Source of the DNA: DASXRC01 sp036506495
GTDB taxonomy: Bacteria; Actinomycetota; Actinomycetes; Mycobacteriales; Micromonosporaceae
Length of the DNA: 64,000 bases
Assembly (NCBI GenBank): GCA_036506495.1
Contig: DASXRQ010000104.1
Span: 24,301-88,300, forward strand
Direction: 5' to 3'
Both the position numbers and the translations under genes were made by a program. The notes under the pieces are model-generated. The model was not told where the DNA came from and ran no database searches. It saw nothing but the letters and a program-made list of their open reading frames with translations. Numbering within the stretch: the first letter of the stretch is position 1; the number at the start of each line of letters is the position of its first letter. Below, piece by piece: positions 1 through 7,206 of the stretch.

Positions 1-2
1 TG

Positions 3-446
3 CGCAGGCTGTGGAAGACGCGGCACGACGACCGCGCGTACGCCGTCGTGGAGGTCGCCACCGACGACGAGTACCTCGCGCACGTGCTGCACGTACACCG
101 CGCCGAGATCGCCCGGTTCAACCCCGCCTTCGAGTGGGACGGCGGCGGATCGGACCGGTCGGCCTTTCTGGTGGTACGCGGGGACGAGACCGTCGGCGTC
201 GTGGTGGTGCGGCCGTTCGGTGACGGCGTCGCGCAGGTGGAGCTGGACTACGTGACCAAGCGGTTCCGCGACTTCACTCCCGGCGAGTTCGTGTACCGGC
301 GCAGCCAGTGGTTCACCGACCGGGGCTTCCGGCGCGTGGTGTCACCACCGGGCATGGTGGCGCCGTACTACGAACACCTCGGCTTCCGGCGCGAGGGCGA
401 TACCTACGTGCTCGACCTGACCCAACCCGACGTCAGCCGCCGCTGA
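3..446 (+). CDS. GNAT-like N-acetyltransferase, 5'-truncated by window edge
   Basis: C-terminal part of a probable acyl-CoA N-acyltransferase. The reading frame is open from base 3, so the true start lies outside the window; an internal GTG at 48 is in frame, but coding sequence (LWKTRHDDRAYAVV) continues upstream of it. The tail has the typical GNAT ending YYEHLGFRREGDTYVLDL, where the tyrosine and LGF motif sit near the acetyl-CoA site in this family. A central stretch of hydrophobic strands (GVVVVRPFGDGVAQVELDYV) fits the GNAT beta core. The substrate cannot be inferred. A second, unrelated GNAT protein follows 57 bp downstream on the same strand. Confidence 0.6.
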   Translation, partial: RRLWKTRHDDRAYAVVEVATDDEYLAHVLHVHRAEIARFNPAFEWDGGGSDRSAFLVVRGDETVGVVVVRPFGDGVAQVELDYVTKRFRDFTPGEFVYRRSQWFTDRGFRRVVSPPGMVAPYYEHLGFRREGDTYVLDLTQPDVSRR

Positions 447-503
447 CCGGGCTCGCATCGAAAATCGGTCGCGGGACGCCGGCCGACGGCGTTTCCTGGT
501 CTG

Positions 504-1499
504 GTGGACTTGACCTGGCTGGATCCGCACCGCCTCGACCCCCGCGACGTGGCCGAGGCGGTCGGGGTGCTGGAGGCCGCCCGGCAGCTGGACACGCCGC
601 ACGAGCCCAGCCAGACCGTGGCGTTGTTCACCGCCGATCTGCGATACGGCTGGGACGGCAACCCCTCCCTGGTCGCAGTCGCCCGGAACGCCCGCGGCCG
701 GGTCTGCGGGGTCCTCGACGTTCACCTCCCGACCTGGGACAACACCCACCTCGGCATGGTGTGGCCGACGGTGGATCCGGCCGCCCGCCGGCAGGGACTC
801 GGCACGGCGCTGTTCGAGGCCGGGGTCGACCGGGTCCGCGCCGACGGCCGTTCGCTCGTGGTTGTCTTCGGGCACGACCAGCCCGCGACAACCGGCTTCG
901 CGAAGGCGGTGGGTCTCGACCCGGCGTCCGAGGAGGTCCAGCGCCGGCAGGACCTGCGCGGCCTGGACTGGGAGCGTCTGGACCGGGAGTATGCGGCGGC
1001 CGCCGAGCGTGCCACCGACTACGAGCTGGTCCGCGTGTCCGGGCCGACGCCGGAGGAGATGCTCGCGGACGTGGCCCGGATGACGGCGGCCATCAACGAC
1101 GCGCCGACCGACGATCTGGCGGTCGAGGACGAGGTCTTCACGCCCGAGCGGATCCGCGCGTTCGACGCCGCCCGCGCCGCCCAGGCGCGCCGGATTCACC
1201 GGCTCATCGCCCGCCACAAGGGCACGGGCGCACTCGTCGGCCACACGATGGTCGGTGTGGACAGTGAGCGTCCGTGGCTCGGCCACCAATACGACACGAG
1301 CGTGACGCGCGCGCACCGCGGACACCGCCTCGGCGTGCTCCTCAAGATCGGGATGCTGCGGTGGTTGGCAGTCGAGGAGCCCCAGCTGCACACGCTCGAC
1401 ACCTGGAACGCCGCCTCCAACGACCACATGATCGCGGTAAACGAGCTGCTCGGCTACCGTGTGATCGCCCGCAGCACCGGCTGGCAGAAGCGGCTCTGA
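504..1499 (+). CDS. Tandem GNAT family N-acetyltransferase
   Basis: 331-residue protein with two GNAT folds, the usual length for double-GNAT proteins of actinomycetes. In the N-terminal half, RRQGLGTALFEAG is the acetyl-CoA pyrophosphate loop (motif A). In the second half the region TSVTRAHRGHRLGVLLKIGM plays the same role, followed by a C-terminal ELLGYRVIARSTGW strand. Related family members include mycothiol synthase and aminoglycoside-type acetyltransferases, but nothing visible fixes a substrate. The GTG start at 504 is chosen because the protein sequence becomes family-like immediately after it; there is no Shine-Dalgarno, and a TTTCCT box ends 6 nt before the GTG, as in other apparently leaderless genes here. 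Confidence 0.8.
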   Translation: MDLTWLDPHRLDPRDVAEAVGVLEAARQLDTPHEPSQTVALFTADLRYGWDGNPSLVAVARNARGRVCGVLDVHLPTWDNTHLGMVWPTVDPAARRQGLGTALFEAGVDRVRADGRSLVVVFGHDQPATTGFAKAVGLDPASEEVQRRQDLRGLDWERLDREYAAAAERATDYELVRVSGPTPEEMLADVARMTAAINDAPTDDLAVEDEVFTPERIRAFDAARAAQARRIHRLIARHKGTGALVGHTMVGVDSERPWLGHQYDTSVTRAHRGHRLGVLLKIGMLRWLAVEEPQLHTLDTWNAASNDHMIAVNELLGYRVIARSTGWQKRL

Positions 1500-1514
1500 C
1501 CCGGCCGCAAGCCG

Positions 1515-2144
1515 CTAGAAGATCTTGGCAACGTCCCGCGCACGGGCGTGGGCGGCGCGGCGGCCGACGTCCGGTTCGGCCGTCGCGAGGTCCGGCCGGA
1601 AAAAGACCTCGTCGATGTCGGCGACGCCCGCCCAGCGGAGCCAGCCCGCGAAGTAGGGCGCCTGGAAGTCGACGCCGAACGACGGCGGCCGGCCCTCGCC
1701 GTAGACCGCACTCGTATAGATCACCGCGGCCTTCCTGCCCTGGAGGAGGCCGGTGTAGCCGTGCTCGGCGTCGAACGAGAACGCCATGCCGGGCTGACTG
1801 ACGACGTCGATGAACTGCTTGAGGACGTACGGCACACCGTGGTTCCACATCGGGATGCTGAACAGGTAGCGGTCGGCGGCGTTGAAGCGGGCGAACGTCA
1901 ACTCGACGCCCTGCCAGGCCGCGGCAGCCTCGCTCGTGGGCTCTTCGCCACCGAAGATCGCCATCTTCGCCGCGGCTGCGGCCGGACCGAACGGCGGCAG
2001 CGCTCCGTCGTCCCACAGGTTCCAGCTCTCTACGGTCGCCGCCGGGTGGGTGTCCCGGTACGTCTCCAGAAAAGTCCGGGCGATTGCCAGGGACTCGGAC
2101 GCGACGCCGCGCGGCGACGCCGATATGTGCAGCAGCGTGGTCAT
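1515..2144 (-). CDS. azoR: FMN-dependent NADH-azoreductase (AzoR-like)
   Basis: Flavodoxin-fold quinone/azo reductase of about 209 residues. The N-terminus LLHISASPRGVASESLA is the phosphate-binding loop for FMN, and IPMWNHGVPYVLKQFID is the family's flavin-contacting motif. It would use NADH to reduce quinones or azo compounds in the cytosol. The ATG at 2144 is preferred over an in-frame GTG at 2156 because GGAGG sits 7 nt upstream of the ATG. The gene is divergent from a TetR regulator with only 34 bp between the starts and a perfect dyad in that gap, so this regulator is the obvious candidate to control it. Confidence 0.85.
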   Translation of the reverse strand: MTTLLHISASPRGVASESLAIARTFLETYRDTHPAATVESWNLWDDGALPPFGPAAAAAKMAIFGGEEPTSEAAAAWQGVELTFARFNAADRYLFSIPMWNHGVPYVLKQFIDVVSQPGMAFSFDAEHGYTGLLQGRKAAVIYTSAVYGEGRPPSFGVDFQAPYFAGWLRWAGVADIDEVFFRPDLATAEPDVGRRAAHARARDVAKIF

Positions 2145-2162
2145 TTCATCCTCCACCGAATT

Positions 2163-2174
2163 GGACTACAGTCC
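2163..2174. promoter_or_regulatory. Operator dyad in azoR/tetR intergenic gap
   Basis: GGACTACAGTCC is a perfect 5-2-5 inverted repeat. It overlaps TACAGT (2167-2172), a TANNNT -10 box that ends 6 nt before the tetR ATG at 2179. A repressor bound here would cover the promoter of the regulator itself and could block the divergent azoR promoter. That the TetR protein binds it is inferred from position. Confidence 0.55.
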
Positions 2175-2178
2175 GGTT

Positions 2179-2823
2179 ATGGCCCGAGACGTTACCGGAC
2201 CGCGGTCCAGTTACGCCAGGGCGGCCGAGGATCTCCTTTTGTTGCGCGCGTCACCACCCCGGGAGCGCGCCGACGCCGCCCGGAACCGGGCGGCCGTGCT
2301 CGACGCCGCGGCCGGGTTGTTTCGGCGCCACGGCGTGAACGCGGTCTCCATGGACGCGGTCGCGACCGCGGCCGGGGTCGGGAAGGGGACGCTGTTCCGG
2401 CGGTTCGGCGACAAGGCCGGACTGGCCGTCGCGCTGCTCGACGCCCGCGAGCGGGAGCTCCAGGACGCGATCATCTTTGGAGCCGCCCCGCTCGGACCGG
2501 GCAAGCCCGGCGACGAGCCTGGCCAAAGCGACCGACTGCGCGCGTTCGTCGATGCCTACCTCGACTACGCGCTCGCCCACCTGGACCTCCTGCGGATGTC
2601 CGAGACCGGGTCACCGGGGGCGCGGTACCGGGTCGGCGCGTACCGCTTCTGGCACCACCATGTCGCCCTGCTGCTCGCACACCGCGCGGATGCCGACGCC
2701 GACGCGCACGCACTGCTCGCCCCGCTCGCCGCGGAACACCTGCGCGCCGCCGTGGCCGAGCTGGGCGAGGCACGGGTACGCCGGAGCATGCGCGCCCTCG
2801 CAGACGCGCTCGTCGCCGACTGA
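2179..2823 (+). CDS. TetR/AcrR family transcriptional regulator
   Basis: 214-residue one-component repressor. An N-terminal helix-turn-helix (VSMDAVATAAGVGKGTLFRR, roughly residues 55-75) is followed by a variable ligand-binding domain. The start is the ATG at 2179, since the box TACAGT lies 6 nt upstream with no Shine-Dalgarno, the pattern of a leaderless transcript. The reading frame stays open far upstream, but that stretch lies antisense to azoR. The divergent azoreductase is the likely target, so the inducer may be a quinone or other electrophile. The C-terminal half is Ala/His rich (HHHVALLLAHRADADADAH) and gives no clue to the ligand. Confidence 0.85.
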   Translation: MARDVTGPRSSYARAAEDLLLLRASPPRERADAARNRAAVLDAAAGLFRRHGVNAVSMDAVATAAGVGKGTLFRRFGDKAGLAVALLDARERELQDAIIFGAAPLGPGKPGDEPGQSDRLRAFVDAYLDYALAHLDLLRMSETGSPGARYRVGAYRFWHHHVALLLAHRADADADAHALLAPLAAEHLRAAVAELGEARVRRSMRALADALVAD

Positions 2824-2872
2824 ACCCGGCGAACACGCGGTGCCGCGGCGCCGGGTGCGGCATGCTCGACGG

Positions 2873-3520
2873 GTGCTCGACGACCTGCGCGTCGCCCGCG
2901 TACCGCTCGTCCCCGAGATCCGGCTGCACCTGGCCGAGGACGCGGTCGTGTGGTGGGCCCGGCTGGAGGCCGAGGCGGGCACCCGGCTGGAGCCGCCGTT
3001 CTGGGCCTCCGCCTGGTACGGCGGCCAGGCGGTCGCCCGCTACGTGCTGGACCATCCCGCGACCGTGGCCGGCCGCCGGGTGCTGGACCTGGCGTCCGGA
3101 TCGGGCCTGGCCGCGATCGCCGCTGCCCGCGCGGGCGCCGCGTCCGTGACCGCGAACGACATTGACCCGTACGCCGTCGCGGCCATCGGGCTCAACGCCG
3201 AGCTGAACGGCGTGCAGGTGACCGCGTCCGACCGCGATCTGCTCGATGGTGACGGCGGGGACGCGGAGGTCGTGCTGGCGGGCGACGTCTTCTACAGCGA
3301 GGCCATGGCTCGGCGTGTGACGGCGTTCGTGGACCGCGTTGCCGCCCGGGGCGGCGACGTGCTCGTGGGTGATCCGGGACGGGCGTTCCTGCCACGCGAC
3401 GGGCTGGACGTCGTGGCGAGCTACGCCGCCCCAACCGAGGCCGGGTTCGCCGACTCGGAGCTGACCGAGGTCCACGTCCTGCGCCCGCGGCGCGGGGTGG
3501 TGCCTATTCTCGGTCCATGA
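2873..3520 (+). CDS. Class I SAM-dependent methyltransferase (nicotinamide/ETFB-lysine N-methyltransferase-like)
   Basis: 215-residue Rossmann methyltransferase. Motif I is VLDLASGSGLAAIAAARAGA, followed by the acidic NDIDPYAV that binds the SAM ribose and VVLAGDVFYSEAMAR, which in this family follows beta-strand 4. The early PPFWASAWYGGQAVARY segment is characteristic of proteins annotated as nicotinamide N-methyltransferase-like or protein-lysine methyltransferase-like. The GTG at 2873 is preceded by CATGCT 6 nt upstream, a slightly degenerate leaderless-type -10. The last codons overlap the start of the next methyltransferase by 4 bp (ATGA), suggesting coupling. Confidence 0.75.
   Translation: MLDDLRVARVPLVPEIRLHLAEDAVVWWARLEAEAGTRLEPPFWASAWYGGQAVARYVLDHPATVAGRRVLDLASGSGLAAIAAARAGAASVTANDIDPYAVAAIGLNAELNGVQVTASDRDLLDGDGGDAEVVLAGDVFYSEAMARRVTAFVDRVAARGGDVLVGDPGRAFLPRDGLDVVASYAAPTEAGFADSELTEVHVLRPRRGVVPILGP
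3505..3510 (+). promoter_or_regulatory. Leaderless-type -10 box inside upstream gene
   Basis: TATTCT ends 6 nt before the ATG at 3517 and lies within the last codons of the preceding methyltransferase gene. The downstream gene could therefore be both translationally coupled and independently transcribed. Confidence 0.4.
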
Positions 3521-4188
3521 CCTCACCGGACCCCGACGAGCGGACCCGGCAGATCGCCGCGGGGTCGTTGGGGGACGACGATCCGACGCGCTGGTTCGAG
3601 CGTCTGTACGCCGCGGCCGAACAGGGCGACGCCGTCGTCCCGTGGGACCGATGGACGCCGCAGCAGTTGCTCGTCGACTGGGCTGCCTCCCGTGACCTGG
3701 TGGGGGCCGGACGGAAGGCCGTCGTCGTGGGCAGCGGGTACGGCCGCGACGCCGAGTACATCGCCGGACTCGGGTTCCGCACGGTCGCGTTCGACGTCTC
3801 GCAGACCGCTGTGGACGCTACCCGCCGCCGGTTCCCGGACTCGGAGGTCAAGTACGTCACGGCGAACGTGCTCGACCTGCCCGCCGAGTGGCGCGGGAAA
3901 TTCGACCTCGTCGTCGAGAGCATCACGGTCCAGTCCCTCCCGCCGGAGCTCCACCGCCAGGCGATCGACCAGATTGGACAGTTGGTCGCCCCCGGCGGCA
4001 CGCTCATCGTGATCGCGGCGGCCCGGGAGGACGGGGAGTCGGTTCAGCAACCGCCATGGCCGCTCACCCGGGCCGAGATCGAGGCGTTCGCGACCGGTGG
4101 CCTGCACGCCGGACGCATCGAGGACATCCCGGACACTACCGAGCCCGGACTGCGCCGCTGGCGGGCGGAGTTCGAGCGCCCGCGCTAG
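3517..4188 (+). CDS. Class I SAM-dependent methyltransferase (thiopurine methyltransferase-like)
   Basis: 223-residue cytosolic methyltransferase. AVVVGSGYGRDAEYIAGLG is the glycine-rich SAM loop, FDVSQTAVDATRRRFPDS holds the acidic ribose-binding residue, and FDLVVESITVQSLPPELH is the post-motif-II strand. The N-terminal DPTRWFERLYAAAEQGDAVV and PWDR resemble small-molecule S-methyltransferases of the TPMT/TehB type. The ATG overlaps the previous stop by 4 bp. The two adjacent methyltransferases are not close paralogues in sequence, so a shared pathway is possible but not shown. Confidence 0.75.
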   Translation: MTSPDPDERTRQIAAGSLGDDDPTRWFERLYAAAEQGDAVVPWDRWTPQQLLVDWAASRDLVGAGRKAVVVGSGYGRDAEYIAGLGFRTVAFDVSQTAVDATRRRFPDSEVKYVTANVLDLPAEWRGKFDLVVESITVQSLPPELHRQAIDQIGQLVAPGGTLIVIAAAREDGESVQQPPWPLTRAEIEAFATGGLHAGRIEDIPDTTEPGLRRWRAEFERPR

Positions 4189-4230
4189 CACCGGGCCGAC
4201 CCGCCCCGCGACCGTCGCCCGGCTTGCTCA

Positions 4231-4335
4231 CCCAACTCTGACGGAGTTGGGGCACCCGACGGACGCTGACCGCCCAACTCTGACGGAGTTGGGGCACCCG
4301 ACGGACGCTGACCACCCAACTCTGACGGAGTTGCG
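4231..4335. repeat. Three tandem copies of a 42-bp palindromic repeat
   Basis: The core CCAACTCTGACGGAGTTGG (7-bp stem, 5-nt loop) occurs three times with its unit starting at 4231, 4273 and 4315, an exact period of 42 bp. Units 1 and 2 are identical except for the last base; unit 3 is cut after the hairpin. The array lies between two genes transcribed toward each other (3517-4188 on plus, 4393-4791 on minus), so it may act as a bidirectional terminator or be a REP-like element. The stems have no T tract. 4189-4392 holds nothing else I can support. Confidence 0.8.
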
Positions 4336-4392
4336 CAGCCGGCGGCCCACCGGCACCGAGGATACGTAGATCGCCTGCGCGAGGCGCCGTGC

Positions 4393-4791
4393 CTACCGCC
4401 CGCCCGTGAATGGAGGTTCGCCATCCTTGAGTGGGCGGAACCGCAGGGCCGACCACACATTGTCGACGGCGACCTGGCCGATCGGGCGCAGCCCGTACTC
4501 GGCGAGGTTCGGCCACAGGCTGTCGCGGTTGATGTCCGAGCGTCCGGCCTTGGGATACGCGACCCAGAGCGTGTCCGGCCGGGTCAGTTTGCCGCCGTGG
4601 CGCTGGAGGATGGAGCGCAGCGAGGCTGCGTCGCGAGCGAACACCACCGCGGTGTTCGCGCTCTCGAGCTCCTCCACGTGGCGAGCCCCCGCGGGCAGGG
4701 GTTCGAGGAGGTCGCGGTGTCCGGCCTCCGACACCCAGACCGCCGAGTCAGGCTCAATCAGCAGCTTCTCGGCGACGGTCTTCGCGCTCAC
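4393..4791 (-). CDS. DUF3052-like conserved protein
   Basis: 132-residue soluble protein. The layout VAEKLLIEPDSAVWVS (N-terminus), VVFARDAASL (middle) and LWVAYPKAGRSDINRDSLW followed by VAVDNVWSALRF (C-terminus) matches what I recall of DUF3052-family proteins, which share the pattern LWVA(Y/W)PK and DETWSGLRF. The family has no established function. It lies 22 bp downstream of the DHFR-like gene on the same strand and is probably cotranscribed with it. The start is the ATG at 4791, with a GGAGGG-like element (reverse strand) just upstream. Confidence 0.6.
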   Translation of the reverse strand: MSAKTVAEKLLIEPDSAVWVSEAGHRDLLEPLPAGARHVEELESANTAVVFARDAASLRSILQRHGGKLTRPDTLWVAYPKAGRSDINRDSLWPNLAEYGLRPIGQVAVDNVWSALRFRPLKDGEPPFTGGR

Positions 4792-4813
4792 ATCACCCTC
4801 CGCACCCTCCGCG

Positions 4814-5365
4814 CTACTTCTCGGCCGGCCCGTAGGTCAGCAGGAGCACGCCGTTGCTGAACGGCTTGGCGTCGAGCAGCTTCAGCGGAACCTGCTCGCT
4901 GTCGGCGAACAGGCGCTTGCCGGAACCGACGACGATCGGGTGCACCAGCAGCTGAAGCTCGTCGATCAGACCGTCTCGCAGCAACGATCGGACCAGCGCC
5001 GCACTGCCGATGATCGCGATGTTCTTGCCCGGCTCCTGCTTGAGCTTGGTCAGCTCCGCCGCGACGTTCCCCTTGATCAAGGTCGAGTTCTGCCACTCGT
5101 CGGTGCTGTCCAGAGTCGTCGAGACGACGTACTTGGGCGTGTCGTTCATGAAGCCCGCCGGCTCGTCCTCGGTCTCCTCCTGGTTGGGCCAGAAGGCCGC
5201 GAACTCCTGGTACGTCTTCCGGCCGAGCAGCATGGCATCCGAGGCGGCCTGCTGGGCGCCGACGGCCTGCCCCATCTCCTCATTGAAGTACGGGAAGTGC
5301 CACTTCTCCGGCGACTCGATGACGCCGTCGAGCGATATGAACTCCGACGCGACGATCTTCCTCAT
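4814..5365 (-). CDS. Dihydrofolate reductase family protein (RibD C-terminal-like)
   Basis: 183-residue NADPH-binding reductase-fold protein. It begins MRKIVASEFISLDGVIESP, the standard N-terminus of the YwjB/RibD_C subfamily, with DAMLLGRKTYQEFAAFWP and a C-terminal IDELQLLVHPIVVGSGKRLF strand. These proteins share the DHFR fold, but most are of unknown substrate; a folate role should not be assumed. The ATG at 5365 is chosen because GGAGGA lies 6 nt upstream; a longer frame to 5425 has no ribosome site. It is divergent from an AraC-type regulator starting at 5458, which may control it. Confidence 0.85.
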   Translation of the reverse strand: MRKIVASEFISLDGVIESPEKWHFPYFNEEMGQAVGAQQAASDAMLLGRKTYQEFAAFWPNQEETEDEPAGFMNDTPKYVVSTTLDSTDEWQNSTLIKGNVAAELTKLKQEPGKNIAIIGSAALVRSLLRDGLIDELQLLVHPIVVGSGKRLFADSEQVPLKLLDAKPFSNGVLLLTYGPAEK

Positions 5366-5457
5366 CGTGACTCCTCCAGTCGTGGTGACCCGGTCCACCC
5401 TCCCACCGACAGGAGAACTTGTCAAGACGGGTGCCGTTGTCCGAGGCGTACGAGAGA

Positions 5458-5874
5458 ATGGCAGTTGTGAGCCGCCCCGCCGTACCTCTGACGCGGCACC
5501 TGCTGCGCGTTCGCGACCTGATGGATCGCGCGTACGCCGAGCCCCTGGACATCTCGACGCTCGCTCGCCGCGCGTGCCTGTCGCGGGCGCACTTCATCCG
5601 CACGTTCAAGGACACGTTCGGCGAGTCCCCACACCGCTACCTGATGACGCGCCGGCTCGAACGTGCCAAGGCGCTGCTGCGCGCCGGAGAGCTGTCGGTG
5701 ACCGAGGTGTGCCTCGCGGTGGGCTTCACGAGTCTGGGCTCGTTCAGCACCCAGTTCCGTCGGTTCGTCGGGGACAGCCCCAACGGGTACGCCAAGCGGC
5801 ACGCCCACTCGCCCGCCGAACTGGACAGGATCCCGAGCTGCTACGTGCGGATGCGGACCCGTCCGACGCTTTGA
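5458..5874 (+). CDS. AraC family transcriptional regulator, DNA-binding domain only
   Basis: 138-residue protein consisting almost entirely of the double helix-turn-helix of AraC/XylS regulators. Helix pair one is ISTLARRACLSRAHFIRTFK, and pair two is VTEVCLAVGFTSLGSFSTQF with the conserved FRRFVGDSP ending. There is no sensor or cupin domain, so it acts either constitutively or through another protein, as SoxS/MarA do. The ATG at 5458 is used; an upstream in-frame TTG at 5419 would add 13 residues. It is divergent from the DHFR-like gene and upstream of a VOC protein, both plausible targets. Confidence 0.85.
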   Translation: MAVVSRPAVPLTRHLLRVRDLMDRAYAEPLDISTLARRACLSRAHFIRTFKDTFGESPHRYLMTRRLERAKALLRAGELSVTEVCLAVGFTSLGSFSTQFRRFVGDSPNGYAKRHAHSPAELDRIPSCYVRMRTRPTL

Positions 5875-5908
5875 GCCTTTTCGAGAAGCAGGGCCGCAAA
5901 CGCCTTCC

Positions 5909-5938
5909 TACGCTTGTGGCAGCGGAAGATCACGGAGG
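5909..5938 (+). promoter_or_regulatory. Putative -10 and Shine-Dalgarno for VOC/hydrolase pair
   Basis: TACGCT (5909-5914) fits the TANNNT -10 pattern, and GGAGG (5934-5938) lies 5 nt before the ATG at 5944. No convincing -35 is seen. Confidence 0.35.
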
Positions 5939-5943
5939 CTTTG

Positions 5944-6360
5944 ATGATCACAGGTGTTGCGCTCGTTTGCGTGTACGTCGGCGACTACGACAAGGCGTAC
6001 GACTTCTACGTCAACACGCTCGGGTTCGAGGTAGGCATGGACGCGCCCATGGAGGGCGGCGGCCGCTGGCTCGTGGTGCACTCGCCAGCGCAGCCGGAGG
6101 TGCCCATCATGCTCGTCGTGCCGGAACCGCCCCTCATGGACGCGGCGACGGCCAAACAGGTGCATGCACTGCTCGCCACCGGGTTCCTCGGTCCCGGCGC
6201 GCTGGCCACCGACGACTGCCGTGCGACATACGAGGACCTGCTGGCCAAGGGCGTGGAGTTCATCGAGGAGCCGAGTGAGCGGTTCTACGGCATCGACGCG
6301 GCCTTCCGCGATCCGTTCGGCAACCACTGGCGACTCACCCAGACGAGGAGGCTGTCGTGA
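5944..6360 (+). CDS. VOC family (glyoxalase/bleomycin-resistance fold) protein
   Basis: 138-residue vicinal-oxygen-chelate protein built of two beta-alpha-beta-beta-beta modules. The first starts MITGVALVCVYVGDYDKAYDFY and contains the usual NTLGFEVG. The last module ends AAFRDPFGNHWRLTQ, where family members place a metal-ligand Glu/His. Members are metal enzymes or binding/resistance proteins; the substrate is unknown. The ATG at 5944 has GGAGG 5 nt upstream. The stop overlaps the next gene's GTG by 4 bp, so the two proteins are probably made together. Confidence 0.85.
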   Translation: MITGVALVCVYVGDYDKAYDFYVNTLGFEVGMDAPMEGGGRWLVVHSPAQPEVPIMLVVPEPPLMDAATAKQVHALLATGFLGPGALATDDCRATYEDLLAKGVEFIEEPSERFYGIDAAFRDPFGNHWRLTQTRRLS

Positions 6361-7124
6361 CAGTAGAGTCACTGCGCTCCACCGACGGCACGTCGATCGC
6401 CTTCGAGTGGGTCGGCACCGGTCCGGCGCTCGTGCTCGTGGATGGCGCGATGTGTTTCCGCGGGTTCGGGCCGATGGGACCGCTCGCCGCGCTGCTGGCG
6501 GACGAGTTCACCGTGTTCACGTACGACCGGCGCGGCCGCGGGCAGAGCACCGACACCCAGCCGTACGCCATCGAGCGCGAGGTGGACGACCTGGCCGCGC
6601 TCGTCGAGGCGGCCGGCGGGTCGGCGTACGCCTACGGGGTCTCCTCGGGCGCGGTGCTGGCCCTGCTCGCGGCCGAGCGGGGCGTGGACATGCCGAGGCT
6701 GGGGCTGTTCGAGCCGCCGCTCGGCGTGCAGCAGTCGAACCTCCCTGCCGAGCTGGCGGAACTCGTCGCGGCCGGCCGCCGCGGTGACGCCGTTGAGCAC
6801 TTCCAGCGCTCGATCGGCATCCCGGCCGAGGCGGTCGAAGGCATGCGGAACGCGCCGTTCCGGCCGGCGCTGGAGGCGATCGCGCCGACGCTCGTGTACG
6901 ACACGACTATCGCCGCGTCGGTGCCGGTCGCACGGCTGGCCGCGATCGCGACTCCCGCGCTGGTCATCGACAGCGCCGCCAGCACCGGCGGGCTGCGCGA
7001 CGCCGCGGCGGCGGTGGCCGACGCCCTGCCGAACGGCCGGCGCCTCAGCCTGAAGGGCGAGTTCCACGACGTGCCCGCAGACGTCCTCACACCCGTGCTG
7101 ACGGAGTTCTTCGGCGGCCGGTGA
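6357..7124 (+). CDS. Alpha/beta hydrolase
   Basis: 255-residue serine hydrolase of the alpha/beta fold. YGVSSGAVLALLAAERG is the nucleophile elbow (G-x-S-x-G, Ser in GVSSG). TYDRRGRGQSTDTQPYAIE is the conserved loop before it, and the late GEFHDVPADVLTPVL probably carries the catalytic His. VIDSAAS after beta-7 would supply the acid. The oxyanion segment VDGAMCF replaces the more common HG dipeptide. The start GTG overlaps the VOC stop. The pairing with a VOC protein suggests detoxification or small-molecule turnover, but this is inference. Confidence 0.85.
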   Translation: MTVESLRSTDGTSIAFEWVGTGPALVLVDGAMCFRGFGPMGPLAALLADEFTVFTYDRRGRGQSTDTQPYAIEREVDDLAALVEAAGGSAYAYGVSSGAVLALLAAERGVDMPRLGLFEPPLGVQQSNLPAELAELVAAGRRGDAVEHFQRSIGIPAEAVEGMRNAPFRPALEAIAPTLVYDTTIAASVPVARLAAIATPALVIDSAASTGGLRDAAAAVADALPNGRRLSLKGEFHDVPADVLTPVLTEFFGGR

Positions 7125-7135
7125 GCCCGTCGCCG

Positions 7136-7147
7136 TGACATCTGTCA
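7136..7147. promoter_or_regulatory. Inverted repeat upstream of ABC/two-component operon
   Basis: TGACATCTGTCA is a perfect 5-2-5 dyad 60 bp before the ABC ATPase start and 12 bp after the upstream hydrolase gene. A binding site for the NarL-type response regulator encoded at the operon's end is the simplest reading. Confidence 0.45.
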
Positions 7148-7206
7148 TGCGGAGGTGGTGATGCGCGGCATGAGTCGCGGCACCCCCGCTCGGCGACCGT
7201 AGGTGC

